Made by a program: the position numbers and the translations under genes
In this document: one piece after another, positions 24,964 to 33,018 of the stretch
How positions within the stretch are numbered: position 1 is the stretch's first letter
Layout: each line of letters starts with the position of its first letter
Origin: JACCTU01 sp963798985
GTDB taxonomy: Bacteria > Actinomycetota > Thermoleophilia > Gaiellales > Gaiellaceae
Assembly: GCA_963798985.1 (NCBI GenBank)
Contig: CAWCVL010000007.1
Location: 620,001-684,000, forward strand
Direction: 5' to 3'
Length of the DNA: 64,000 nucleotides
The notes under the pieces: model-generated
The model's input: the letters and a program-made list of their open reading frames with translations, nothing else
The model's database searches: none
What the model was told of the DNA's origin: nothing

Positions 24964-25908
24964 GTGCAGGACGTGTCGGAGCCGCTGAGCGCCCTGGCGG
25001 AGGAGATCAGGAAGGCCGCGTGGGAGCTGGCCCTCGAAGTCGTCGAGGAAGGACTGCGAGAGGATGCCGTCCCGTCGCTGCAGCGACTCGGCCAGGTCGG
25101 CCAGATCGCCGACATGCCGACCTTCATCGTCGAGCTCTCGAAGGAGCTCGCCGAGCCTCAGCCCGGGCGGATGCGCCGGGGCGGGCCGCTGGCCGGACTG
25201 GTTCGCGACCACGCGCGGGAACGTGAGGCGCTCGGGTTCGCGCCGCGGGAGATCGTCACGGAGCTCCTTGTCCTACGACGCGTGCTCTGGCGGTTCGTCT
25301 CCGCGCGGGCACCCGGCCTGACGGGCAGCGAGGTCCTCGAGGCGGAGCGCCGCCTGAACGACAGCCTCGACCAGCTCGTCGCCGAGTGCGTCGTCGCCTA
25401 CTTCGACCGTGCGACCGCGGAGCTCGCGGATCAGGCCCGGCGGGACCCGTTGACCGACCTCTTGAACCACGCGGCCTTCGGTGTCGGCGTCGAAGAGGAA
25501 CTCGACCGCGCGCGGCGCTACGAGCGCGGGCTGACGCTTGTCTACGTGGACGTCGACGCGTTCAAGTCGATCAACGACGAGCTCGGGCACCTGGAGGGCG
25601 ACCGGGTGCTGCGGCGGGTGGCCGGGCTCCTCACCGAGTCGCTCCGCGGCTCGGACCTCGCAGGCCGTCTGGGTGGTGACGAGTTCGCGGTCTGCCTGAT
25701 CGAGAGCGACCTCGAGACGGGCGGCCGGTTCCTCGCTCGCCTGCACGACCTCGTCGACGAGGAGGCGGCTTCCGGGAGGCTGCCGGAAGGGTTCGCGCTC
25801 AGCGCAGGGCTCGCGTCGTATCCCCACGACGCCGTCTCCTCGGACGCGCTCTTTCGCCTCGCCGACGAGCGACTCTACGAAGCGAAGCGCGCGAAGACCT
25901 CCAGCTGA
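24964..25908 (+). CDS. Diguanylate cyclase (GGDEF domain)
   Basis: Synthesises the second messenger c-di-GMP from two GTP. It has 314 residues. The N-terminal ~150 are helical and soluble, similar in style to RsbR-type sensory domains (no transmembrane segment). The GGDEF domain (about 155-312) keeps the catalytic GGDEF at 237-241 and an intact RxxD inhibitory site (RGSD) five residues before it, so it should be active and product-inhibited. It stands alone, divergent from rpsB. It is the obvious local source of ligand for the RsiG-like protein at 8004-8270. Confidence 0.92.
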   Translation: MQDVSEPLSALAEEIRKAAWELALEVVEEGLREDAVPSLQRLGQVGQIADMPTFIVELSKELAEPQPGRMRRGGPLAGLVRDHAREREALGFAPREIVTELLVLRRVLWRFVSARAPGLTGSEVLEAERRLNDSLDQLVAECVVAYFDRATAELADQARRDPLTDLLNHAAFGVGVEEELDRARRYERGLTLVYVDVDAFKSINDELGHLEGDRVLRRVAGLLTESLRGSDLAGRLGGDEFAVCLIESDLETGGRFLARLHDLVDEEAASGRLPEGFALSAGLASYPHDAVSSDALFRLADERLYEAKRAKTSS

Positions 25909-25918
25909 CGTGCGCATG

Positions 25919-25990
25919 CCGCGAATCCGCTCGCGCGGATCCGCGACGCGCGTGCAAACGCCTAAAGGCGGCCGCGCTTCGCGGATCCGC
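25919..25990 (+). repeat. Dispersed hairpin element, copy C
   Basis: Third copy, between the convergent diguanylate cyclase and rluD genes. It has all three stems in clean form: TCCGC/GCGGA (25926-25939), CGCC-TAAA-GGCG (25959-25970) and CCGCG-CTT-CGCGG (25972-25984). Confidence 0.72.
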
Positions 25991-26014
25991 TGCCAGCAGT
26001 GATTTCACGTCAGG
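25988..26014 (+). repeat. Short sequence shared with 38574-38599
   Basis: About 27 bp (CGCTGCC, then GCAGTGATTTCACGTCA) matching 38574-38599 with one gap and a few substitutions. Both copies lie at convergent gene ends. Confidence 0.4.
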
Positions 26015-26025
26015 CTGCCGCTCTG

Positions 26026-26915
26026 CTACCGCGCGCGCTCGAGCGCTGCCGCGAGGTCCGGGGGAAGCGCCGACGTCGTCTCGATGCGCTCGCCCGTGAT
26101 CGGATGGTCGAAGGCGAGCCGCGCCGCGTGCAGGAACTGGCGCTCGAGCCCGAGCTCGCCGCCGACCCCGTAGACCGAGTCGCCGGCGACCGGCAAGTTG
26201 ATCGCTGCGAGATGGACGCGGATCTGGTGCATCCTCCCCGTCTCGAGTCGCACGCGGAGCAAGGCGTGACGCGGTAGCCGCTCCTCGAGCTCGAAGTGCG
26301 TGATCGCCTCGCGCGGCGTCTCGGTGTCGAGCGACTGTCGCGTCGCCTCGCGACGGTCACGCCCGATCGGCGCTTCGATCCGGCCGGCTCGGGATCGCGG
26401 CTTCCCGCGGACGAGCGCGAGGTACTCCCGTTCGAGTGCACGCGCACGAACGAGCTCCTGAAGCTGCTCGAACGCCTCGTCCGAGCGGGCGACGGCGAGC
26501 AGGCCGGACGTGTCGCGGTCGAGCCGGTGCACGATCCCGAGCCGGCCCGCCTCTCCCCCGCCGCGCCGTGGCTGATCAGCGCGTCCGCCAGCGTGCCGGA
26601 GGCGTGACCGGCGCCCGGGTGCACGACGAGACCCGCCGGCTTGTCGACGACGAGCAGGTGCTCGTCCTCGTATGCGATGCGAAGTGGCGGCGTCTCCTCG
26701 ACCGGCGGCGGAACGGGCACCGCTCGCTCGGGCACTTCGAAGGCGACCTCCTCTCCCTCCTGCACGCGGTAGCTCTTGGCGCGGCGCTCGCCGTCGACCG
26801 TGACCGCTCCCCGCTCGCTCAGAAGCCGCTCCACGTCGGCGCGCGAGCCGAGCTCCTCGAGCGACGCGAGGAACCGATCGAGCCGCTCGCCGGCGGCGTC
26901 AGCGGTGACGCGGAT
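26026..26915 (-). CDS. rluD: RluD-family 23S rRNA pseudouridine synthase (frameshifted)
   Basis: Modifies uridines in helix 69 of 23S rRNA. The N-terminal S4 domain (residues DAAGERLDRFLASLEELGSR) lies upstream of the first ordinary start (GTG 26834); in that frame only an ATC near 26915 is available, so the start is unresolved. The frame breaks near 26555, just before the catalytic motif HRLDRDTSGLL. The second segment continues to the stop at 26026 with the conserved LETGRMHQIRVHLA. It overlaps the end of lspA. An indel is the likely cause of the break. Confidence 0.85.
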
Positions 26916-27462
26916 GCGGGCGATCGGAGATCAGCGCGGCGCCCAGCAACAACCCGACACCGACGACGATGAAGGTGTCGGCGAGGTTGAACGCCGGCCA
27001 GAAGTCGAGGTCGAGGAAGTCGGTGACGTGGCCGAGTCGCACGCGGTCGGCGAGGTTCGAAACGCTGCCGCCGACGATGAGCCCGAGCCCGACGGGCATC
27101 ACCGGGTGGCGCGCCCCCGATCGCGCGAAGACGACGAGCAGCCAGGCGATCACCATCGCCGTCAGCACGATCACGATCGTGGTCGCGTCGGGAAAGAGCC
27201 CGAACGCGATGCCGGAGTTCTGCACGTGGTGCAGGTCGAGCGGCCCGGCGACGTGTCGCGACTCGCCGAGGTCGAGCGTGCCGGCGACGATCCGCTTCGT
27301 GATCTGGTCGGCGACGACGGCGGCCCCTGCGACCGCCCCGAGCCCCACCCACTCGTGGACGCCCGCGGCAAGCGAGCGCTCCGCGACCGACACCGGCGCC
27401 AGCCCGTCCGTCGCCGAGCCGACCCGGACGTCGACCGGAGGTCTCGGGTCAGGCGCGCTCAC
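26899..27462 (-). CDS. lspA: Lipoprotein signal peptidase II
   Basis: Membrane aspartyl protease that removes lipoprotein signal peptides after lipidation. It has 187 residues from GTG 27462, which overlaps the DksA-type gene stop. Four transmembrane helices. The catalytic Asp pair is in GGSVSNLADRVRLG and FWPAFNLADTFIVVG. The substrate motif VQNSGIAFGLF is also present. The ~35-residue N-terminal extension is polar. Confidence 0.94.
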   Translation of the reverse strand: MSAPDPRPPVDVRVGSATDGLAPVSVAERSLAAGVHEWVGLGAVAGAAVVADQITKRIVAGTLDLGESRHVAGPLDLHHVQNSGIAFGLFPDATTIVIVLTAMVIAWLLVVFARSGARHPVMPVGLGLIVGGSVSNLADRVRLGHVTDFLDLDFWPAFNLADTFIVVGVGLLLGAALISDRPHPRHR

Positions 27463-27809
27463 CGAAGCTTCGCGCAGTCGATGCAGAGGTCGGCCCACGG
27501 CAGCGCCTCGAGACGTTCTTCGCCGATCGGCTTGCCGCAGTTCGAGCAGATGCCGTACGTGCCGTCCTCGATCCGCTGGAGCGCGGCGTCGATGGCGGCG
27601 AGGAGCTCCTCCTCGTTCTCGGTGAGCCCTTCGTCGAGCTCGCGGTCGTGCATCGCCGTCGCGGTATCGGCGAGGTGCTGGTCCGACGTCTCCTCGCCGG
27701 TCTCGTCCTCGACGCTGCCGTCGTTCTTGAGGTGCTCCAACGCTGCGACGATGCGCACCCGCTCGGTGAGCAGCGTGTCACGGAAGCGGTTCGTGTCGAT
27801 CGAGCTCAT
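27459..27809 (-). CDS. TraR/DksA-type zinc finger protein
   Basis: A 116-residue coiled-coil protein with a C-terminal C4 zinc finger (CSNCGKPIGEERLEALPWADLCIDC). It resembles DksA, which binds the RNA polymerase secondary channel, and the short actinobacterial homologs whose exact role is less clear. It overlaps lspA and the DUF167 gene by 4 nt each. Confidence 0.88.
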   Translation of the reverse strand: MSSIDTNRFRDTLLTERVRIVAALEHLKNDGSVEDETGEETSDQHLADTATAMHDRELDEGLTENEEELLAAIDAALQRIEDGTYGICSNCGKPIGEERLEALPWADLCIDCAKLR

Positions 27810-28090
27810 GCGTCCTTTCTCGTCGCCGTGGCCAGACGCGCCTCCGCCTCGTCGAGCCGGAGGCCGTCCACCTCCACAATCTTGTCACGCGAGCCCAGGC
27901 CGGAAACGAGCCTGACCGTCCGGGGGTGCACTCCGAGCGTCCCGGCGACCAGATCGACGACGGCCTGGTTCGCGGCCCCGCGCTCCGGAGGCGCGGCCAC
28001 GCGCACTTTCCAGGCATCGCCGTGGCGCCCGACGAGGCCCGGCTTCGCAGCGCCGGGGACGACGCGGAGCCGGAGTCTGGTCGAGGCCAC
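27806..28090 (-). CDS. DUF167/YggU family protein
   Basis: A 94-residue alpha/beta protein of the widespread YggU family. The signature AAPPERGAANQAVVDLVAGTL (about 32-52) is present. Biochemical function is not established. In many bacteria it lies beside yggS, yggT and divIVA, as here. Confidence 0.88.
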   Translation of the reverse strand: MASTRLRLRVVPGAAKPGLVGRHGDAWKVRVAAPPERGAANQAVVDLVAGTLGVHPRTVRLVSGLGSRDKIVEVDGLRLDEAEARLATATRKDA

Positions 28091-28099
28091 GGGTCGAGG

Positions 28100-28540
28100 C
28101 TAGGCGGCCTCGCGCTCCTCGGTCGACTCGGCGTCCTCGACGGCGAGAGCATCGAGCGCGGAGCGGAGCAGCGAGCGGATCCGTCGCGCCTCGGTGGCAA
28201 GGTGCTCGCGCTCGGCGTGCGCGCGGCGCGTGACCGCGCGGGCCTCGGCGTGTGCCTCCGTCAGCAGAAGCTCGGACTCCTTGCGCGCCTGCTCCTTCAG
28301 CTCTTGCGACGCGCGCTCTGCAGAGACGAGCGTCGTGCGAAGCAGTGCCTCGAGCTCGCGGAAGCGAACGAGCTCGCGCTCGAGGTGCTCGACCTTGTCT
28401 CCGAGGTCGGCGCGATCGCGCCAGACGTCCTCGTAGCTCTCGGCGATCTCTTCGAGCGTGGCGTCGACGAACGTGCGCTTGTAGCCGAACAACGCGCGCT
28501 CGATCCGAATGTGCTTGATCTCGACAGGCGAAAGTCCCAT
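28100..28540 (-). CDS. DivIVA-domain cell division protein
   Basis: A 146-residue protein. The N terminus (GLSPVEIKHIRIERALFGYKR) matches the DivIVA lipid-binding segment and the rest is predicted coiled coil (about 35-125), so it should localise to curved membranes at septa or poles. ATG 28540 is chosen by homology. It is between yggT and the DUF167 gene. It is shorter than Wag31 and may correspond to a SepIVA-like paralog. Confidence 0.85.
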   Translation of the reverse strand: MGLSPVEIKHIRIERALFGYKRTFVDATLEEIAESYEDVWRDRADLGDKVEHLERELVRFRELEALLRTTLVSAERASQELKEQARKESELLLTEAHAEARAVTRRAHAEREHLATEARRIRSLLRSALDALAVEDAESTEEREAA

Positions 28541-28551
28541 GGGTGCGCTCC

Positions 28552-28860
28552 TTAGAGTCGGTCGAGGATCGCGTTCAGGACCTGCTGGAAGATCAGCAGC
28601 GAAATGACCGCGAGCATCGGTGAGAGATCGAGCGGTCCGAGGGGCGGCACGACGCGCCGAAAGAGGCGCAGGTACGGGTCGCAGACGTCGTACAGAAACC
28701 GCTGGGTCCGGTTGAGGGTCGGCGAGTACGGCAGCCTGATCCAGCTCGTGATGATGTAGAGCAGGATGACGAGGATGTAGACGCCGATGAAGACGTCCAG
28801 GAAGCTCTGGATCGTGCCAACGGCGTCGAAGAGCAGCATCAAGCTGGCAGTGTCGCCCAT
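28552..28860 (-). CDS. YggT family membrane protein
   Basis: A 102-residue protein with two transmembrane segments (about 18-40 and 75-97) around a loop with CDPYLRLFRRVVPPLGPLDLS, the family signature. Associated with cell division/envelope clusters and osmotic tolerance. Position between sepF and divIVA is conserved in Gram-positives. Confidence 0.9.
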   Translation of the reverse strand: MGDTASLMLLFDAVGTIQSFLDVFIGVYILVILLYIITSWIRLPYSPTLNRTQRFLYDVCDPYLRLFRRVVPPLGPLDLSPMLAVISLLIFQQVLNAILDRL

Positions 28861-28892
28861 CCGCCCGTTTTTCGCCCTCGGGCGGGGATTTC

Positions 28893-29420
28893 CTAGGCCT
28901 GGTTGAAGAAGCCGCCGCGCTCGAGCAAGCGGGCACGCTCCTCGGCCGAGACCTCGACGTTCCGCGGCGTGAGCAGGAAGACCTTGTCGGCGACCCGCTG
29001 CATCCCGCCGTCGAGCGCGTAGGTCAGTCCGCTGGCGAAGTCGATCAGCCGCTTCGAGAGCTCCTGGTCGGAGCTCTGGAGGTTCAGGATCACCGGGATG
29101 TCCTGCTTGAAGCGGTCGGCGATCTGCTGAGCGTCGTTGAAGCTCCGAGGGATGACGAGGTGCATGCGCACCGAGCCCGGGCCGTCGGCGGCGCGAAGCC
29201 TGGGTCGCATCGGCGTGGCGGCGGCCGGCTGCTCGCTGGAGTCGGTCCAGTCGTCGAGCTGCTCCTGGCGCCTTCGGGGGGCGAGCCTGCGGACGTTGGG
29301 CCGGTCGGAGTAGGTCCGCTCGAGCTCCTCCTCCGTCACGAAGCCGTCCTCGTCCCAGTCGTCCTCCTCGGCGATGCCGAAGTAGACGAGCGTCCGGTTC
29401 CAGATGTCCGCGAAAGCCAT
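28893..29420 (-). CDS. sepF: Cell division protein SepF
   Basis: Membrane-associated FtsZ anchor, central in bacteria lacking FtsA. It has 175 residues: an N-terminal amphipathic helix (AFADIWNRTLVYFGI), a disordered acidic linker (about 18-75) and the SepF core (about 84-165; VIPRSFNDAQQIADRFKQD, then IDFASGLTYALDGGMQRV). No ftsA or ftsZ lies in the window. Confidence 0.95.
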   Translation of the reverse strand: MAFADIWNRTLVYFGIAEEDDWDEDGFVTEEELERTYSDRPNVRRLAPRRRQEQLDDWTDSSEQPAAATPMRPRLRAADGPGSVRMHLVIPRSFNDAQQIADRFKQDIPVILNLQSSDQELSKRLIDFASGLTYALDGGMQRVADKVFLLTPRNVEVSAEERARLLERGGFFNQA

Positions 29421-29426
29421 TGGTGC

Positions 29427-30020
29427 CTAATGGTAGAGCGTTGAGCCGACGCGGATCAGCGTCGCGCCCTCTTCGACGGCCACCCGCCAGTCCTGGCTCG
29501 TGCCCATCGAGAGCTCCGGCAAGGCGTTCGCCTCGGCCAGCTCACGGAGGCGGCGGAAGTACGGGCGCGACGATTCGGGGTCCTCAGTCGCGGGCGGCAT
29601 GGTCATCAGCCCGCGGACGTGCGGGTAGAGGCCGAGGAAGCGCTCCAGCTCCTCCGGCTCGACGCCCGACTTCGTGTGCTCGCCCGAGAGGTTCACCTCC
29701 ACGAGTGCGGGAATCTCCAGGCGCCGCGCGGCCGACTCCGAGTCGAGCGAGTGGCAGAGCTCGCAGATCGCGTTCACCGTCTTCGCCTTGCGGCTCTGGA
29801 GGTGGCCGATGAAGTGCCAGCGGAAGGCGTCGCCGTACCGCTCGTGCTTGGTCTCGAGATCCTGCGCCCGGTTCTCGCCAACGACCTCGATGCCCGCGTC
29901 GGCGAGAACGCCCAGGTCGTCGAGCGAGACGTACTTCGTCGCGGCGACCACGGTCACCCGCGCTCCGGCCTCGGTGCGGATCGCCTCGTAACGCTGCCGG
30001 ATCTCCTCAGCCGACAACAA
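29427..30020 (-). CDS. YggS family PLP-binding protein
   Basis: Pyridoxal-phosphate homeostasis protein, single TIM-barrel domain. It has 197 residues, with the PLP lysine in VVAATKYVS (about 24-32), then GENRAQDL and HFIGHLQSRK. The phosphate-binding end is LSMGTSQDW. TTG 30020 is the best start; it overlaps the 3' end of pgeF by 14 nt. Part of the sepF cluster. Confidence 0.93.
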   Translation of the reverse strand: MLSAEEIRQRYEAIRTEAGARVTVVAATKYVSLDDLGVLADAGIEVVGENRAQDLETKHERYGDAFRWHFIGHLQSRKAKTVNAICELCHSLDSESAARRLEIPALVEVNLSGEHTKSGVEPEELERFLGLYPHVRGLMTMPPATEDPESSRPYFRRLRELAEANALPELSMGTSQDWRVAVEEGATLIRVGSTLYH

Positions 30021-30703
30021 CGCCGATCACTCCTTGACGCCCGGTGACGCCGTCGTCCCGACGGTGCGAAAAGAAGAGCTCGGGGTTGCACGACGTGCAG
30101 AGGTCGAAGCGCTCGACCTTCGCGACGCCCGCTTCGACGAGCGCGCGCTCCGCCGCGGTCCAGAGGTCGAGCATGCGGCCCGTCAGGACGTCCGAGCCGA
30201 AGCGTCGACCGAACGGCTCGGCCACCTCCGGGCCGACCTCGTAGCAGCAGGGCCCGATCGCCGGGCCGACGGCGGCGCGCAGCGTCCCGCCGAGCGAGGA
30301 CGCACCTGCTTCGACGATTCCCTCGAGCAGCCCCCGCCAGCCGGCGTGAAGCACGGCGAGCGCCGGGCGGTCTTCCCGCGCGATTGCGATGGGCACGCAG
30401 TCGGCCGTGAGCTTCAGCATCGGGACGCCGGGCTCGTCGGTCCAGAGCCCATCGCCCGGCTCGCCTCGGCTCCCCTCCTTCGCGCGATTGACGACGGCCG
30501 AGTGCTGCTGGCGATTCAGCGCAAGCTTGCCGACGGTCCGCGTCGACCTCCGCGCAGAGCCGTCGACGGTTCTCCTCGACGTGTTCCTCGCGGTCGAGCG
30601 TCAGCTTGCCGAGGTTCAGCGAGGCGAACGGACCTTCGCTGACCCCGCCGACGCGGGTCGAGAACACGACCTCGTAGCCGGGGACGTCCCAGCGGTAGGT
30701 CAC
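30007..30703 (-). CDS. pgeF: Laccase-domain protein PgeF/YfiH (frameshifted)
   Basis: Peptidoglycan editing factor/purine nucleoside phosphorylase family. Start GTG 30703 overlaps the cca stop. The N-terminal part (FSTRVGGVSEGPFASLNL) and the C-terminal part (LKLTADCVPIAIA, HAGWRGLLEG, GPAIGPCCYEVG) are in different frames. The break is near 30528, after which the expected NRQQHSAVVNRAKEG segment appears. The copper/zinc ligand His and Cys residues are all present across the two frames. About 230 residues when repaired. Confidence 0.85.
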
Positions 30704-32020
30704 CGGGGCAGCGATTGCGCCTCCTCGAGCAACCGTTCGCGCGTGTTCAGGGCGGGATCGGTCAGCACCCGGTCGAGGAGCAACGCCAGTCCTTCGCCGA
30801 TCCGGGGCCCCTGCTCGAAGCCGAGCTCGAGCAGGTCCGCGCCGTCGATCGCGAGGTCGCCGATCCGATGCGGCTGAGCACGCTCGTGCTCGAGCAGCTG
30901 CCGGAACTCCTCTGCGCCGGCGATCCATTCGGGAGGCACGTCGGACGCCTTCGCTTCGAGATCCGCGAGCCGGTGCGCGACGAGGAGGAACGCGAGCTCG
31001 TCGCCGTGCTCCGCGAGGAATCGACGCGCTGCCTCAGGTGTGGGCTCGACGGAGTCCGAGTGAGCGCGAACGAGGTTCGTCACCTGCTGCTGGAGGCGCG
31101 TGGGATAGCGCAGACGCGAGAGGACCGACGCCGCGATCCGCGCGCCGGCCTCGGCGTGCTCCGCGAACCCCGGGGCCGACGGCTTGCCGAGATCGTGGAG
31201 CAACGCCGCCAGCCGAACCTCGAGCGGTGCGCGGGCGTCCGCTGCTGCCTGGACGACCGAGAAGGTGTGCTCGTCGAGGACGCCGTTGAGCGCCGGCTCG
31301 AACTCGGGCAGCAGCGCGACGAGCACGCCCGTGTCGCGGGCGAGTCGCAGTGCCTTCGCCGGGTGTGCGCCGAGCAGCAGCTTCGAGAGCTCTCCCAGCC
31401 CATCCGCGCTCAACCCGCCTCCGATTCGCTCGGCCGACACGAGCTGCACCGAATCGGCGTTCTCGCGCATCTGCGCGAGCGTCTGCTCGTCAGGCTCGAG
31501 GTCGTGCTCCGAGACGAAGCGGAGCCCGCGGACGAGCCGAAGCGGGTCCTCGCGGAAGCTGTCGGGCGAGACCGTCCGAAGCACGCGTGCCCGGAGGTCT
31601 TCCTGCCCTCCGAACGGATCGAGGAGCTCGCCGGTCTCGAGCCGCTTCGCGATCGCGTTGATCGTGAAGTCGCGGCGCTCCATGTCCTGCTTCAGGGAAA
31701 CATCCGGCGACGCGACGATCTCGAAGTCGTGCCTGCCGGGCCCCGTCGAGCGCTCGGTGCGCGGCGGCGCGAACTCGATCCCGGCCGGCGCCATCGAGCG
31801 GAGCGCGCGGTCGGTCGGGTAGAGCCTCAGTCCCGACGCGCCGGCCCGCGACCTCGAGGTCCTCGACCCGTCCGTGCGGCGCGAGGGCTTCGCGCAGCTC
31901 CTCGTAGCCCACGCCCGGCACGACGAAGTCTTGATCCTTCGCAGGCCGCCCGAGCAGCTCGTCGCGCACGGCACCTCCCACGAGGTACGCGTCGAGGCCG
32001 AGCGAATGGGCGAAGGCGGA
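30700..32020 (-). CDS. cca: CCA tRNA nucleotidyltransferase (frameshifted)
   Basis: Adds or repairs the 3' CCA of tRNAs; needed because tRNA-Pro here lacks encoded CCA. The N terminus in one frame reads YLVGGAVRDELLGR, then DQDFVVPG (nucleotidyltransferase motif). After a break near 31835 the second frame carries RRDFTINAIA, the RNA-binding RLVRGLRFVSEHDL and an HD domain (LLHDLGKPSAPGFAEH). The start is unresolved: homology extends above the GTG at 31981 to about 32020 without an ordinary start codon. It ends in an overlap with pgeF. Confidence 0.87.
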
Positions 32021-32030
32021 GACGGGCGAC

Positions 32031-32421
32031 TCAGACGTGCGCGACCACCGCGATCTCGACCTTCGCGCCCATCGGGAGCGCCGCGACCTGCACGGTCGCG
32101 CGCGCGGGCGGCTTGTTGCCGACGTAGCGGCCGTAGACCTCGTTCACGCCGGCGAAGTCGCCGAAGTCCGAGAGGTAGATCGTCGTGTTCAGCACCTGCG
32201 CGAAGCTGCTTCCTGCCGCATCGAGGATCGCTTCGAGGTTCTTGCAGACCTGCTCCGTCTGCTCTTCGATCGAGTCGCCGACGATCGCGTCGTGCCCTGG
32301 CGGTGAGCCCGACCTGGCCCGCGACGAAGACGAGGTCTCCGTAGCGAACCGCTTGCGAGTACGGCGCGCCTTGGAACGGAGCGGGAGCATCGTCGGTGTG
32401 CACAACGGCCTTCTCGGCCAT
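32031..32421 (-). CDS. ridA: RidA/YjgF family imine deaminase (frameshifted)
   Basis: Small trimeric enzyme that hydrolyses reactive enamine/imine intermediates. Start ATG 32421 has a strong AAAGGAG 6 nt upstream. The N terminus (APAPFQGAPYSQAVRYGDLV) and the C-terminal part (PPARATVQVAALPMGAKVEI, with the conserved Arg and Glu) are split by an indel near 32300. About 129 residues when joined. Confidence 0.88.
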
Positions 32422-32424
32422 CAG

Positions 32425-32955
32425 TTACTCCTTTCGATGTCGCGGGCGGCACGCCTGTGCGAGCGACATGCCGAGCGCCTTGAAGATCGCGTCGAGCACG
32501 TGCTGCGTGTCGCGCCCTTCGAGCAGGCGGACATGGAGCGTCAATTCGGCTCCCTCGGTGAGCCCCTCGAGGAACCGGGCGACGATGTCCGTGTCCAGCC
32601 CGGCGACGCGGGCGTCGGAGAGGTCGACGTTCGAGACGAGCAGCGGCCGGCCGGATGCCTCGAGCACGACGTGCGCGAGCGCCTCGTCGGCGGGAATCAC
32701 CGCGGTGCCGTATCGGCGGCCGGTGCGAAGCGGCTCGGCAAGCGCTCGTCCGAGCGCACGACCCGCCGACGCCGCCTCGAGGACAGCCGCGCCCGGCGCG
32801 ATCTCGAGCTGGACGTCGAAGCCGCCGTGGACCGCGAGCAACCCGAGCAGATGGTCGAGAACGGGGAGCCCGGTCGCCACCGTGGCCGTGCCGTTTCCAT
32901 CCACGGTGACGCGGACTCCGCTCTGGGCCTCGTCTTCATGCTCGATCGCCGTCAT
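32425..32955 (-). CDS. Degenerate imidazoleglycerol-phosphate dehydratase (HisB) paralog
   Basis: A 176-residue protein with the HisB double fold over its whole length (VTVDGNGTATVATGLPVLDH, then DEALAHVVLEASGRPLLV, then LHVRLLEG). The metal-binding signatures are lost: where HisB has HHTVED this protein reads VLEAAS (58-63), and the second NAHHxxEA motif is DTQHVLDA. The retained histidines are H35, H43 and the second of the C-terminal pair. It is therefore probably not a dehydratase. It is away from any other his gene. TAGCCT lies 7 nt before the ATG. Confidence 0.8.
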   Translation of the reverse strand: MTAIEHEDEAQSGVRVTVDGNGTATVATGLPVLDHLLGLLAVHGGFDVQLEIAPGAAVLEAASAGRALGRALAEPLRTGRRYGTAVIPADEALAHVVLEASGRPLLVSNVDLSDARVAGLDTDIVARFLEGLTEGAELTLHVRLLEGRDTQHVLDAIFKALGMSLAQACRPRHRKE

Positions 32956-33018
32956 CGCGCGGAGGCTATCGCAGGCCCACGTCCGGACTGGCCCCGGCGC
33001 CGCGCCTCAACCAACTCG

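Noticed and set aside
32425..32955. Functional hisB of a histidine operon
   Set aside because: Metal-binding HHTVED and NAHH motifs are missing and no his genes are adjacent.
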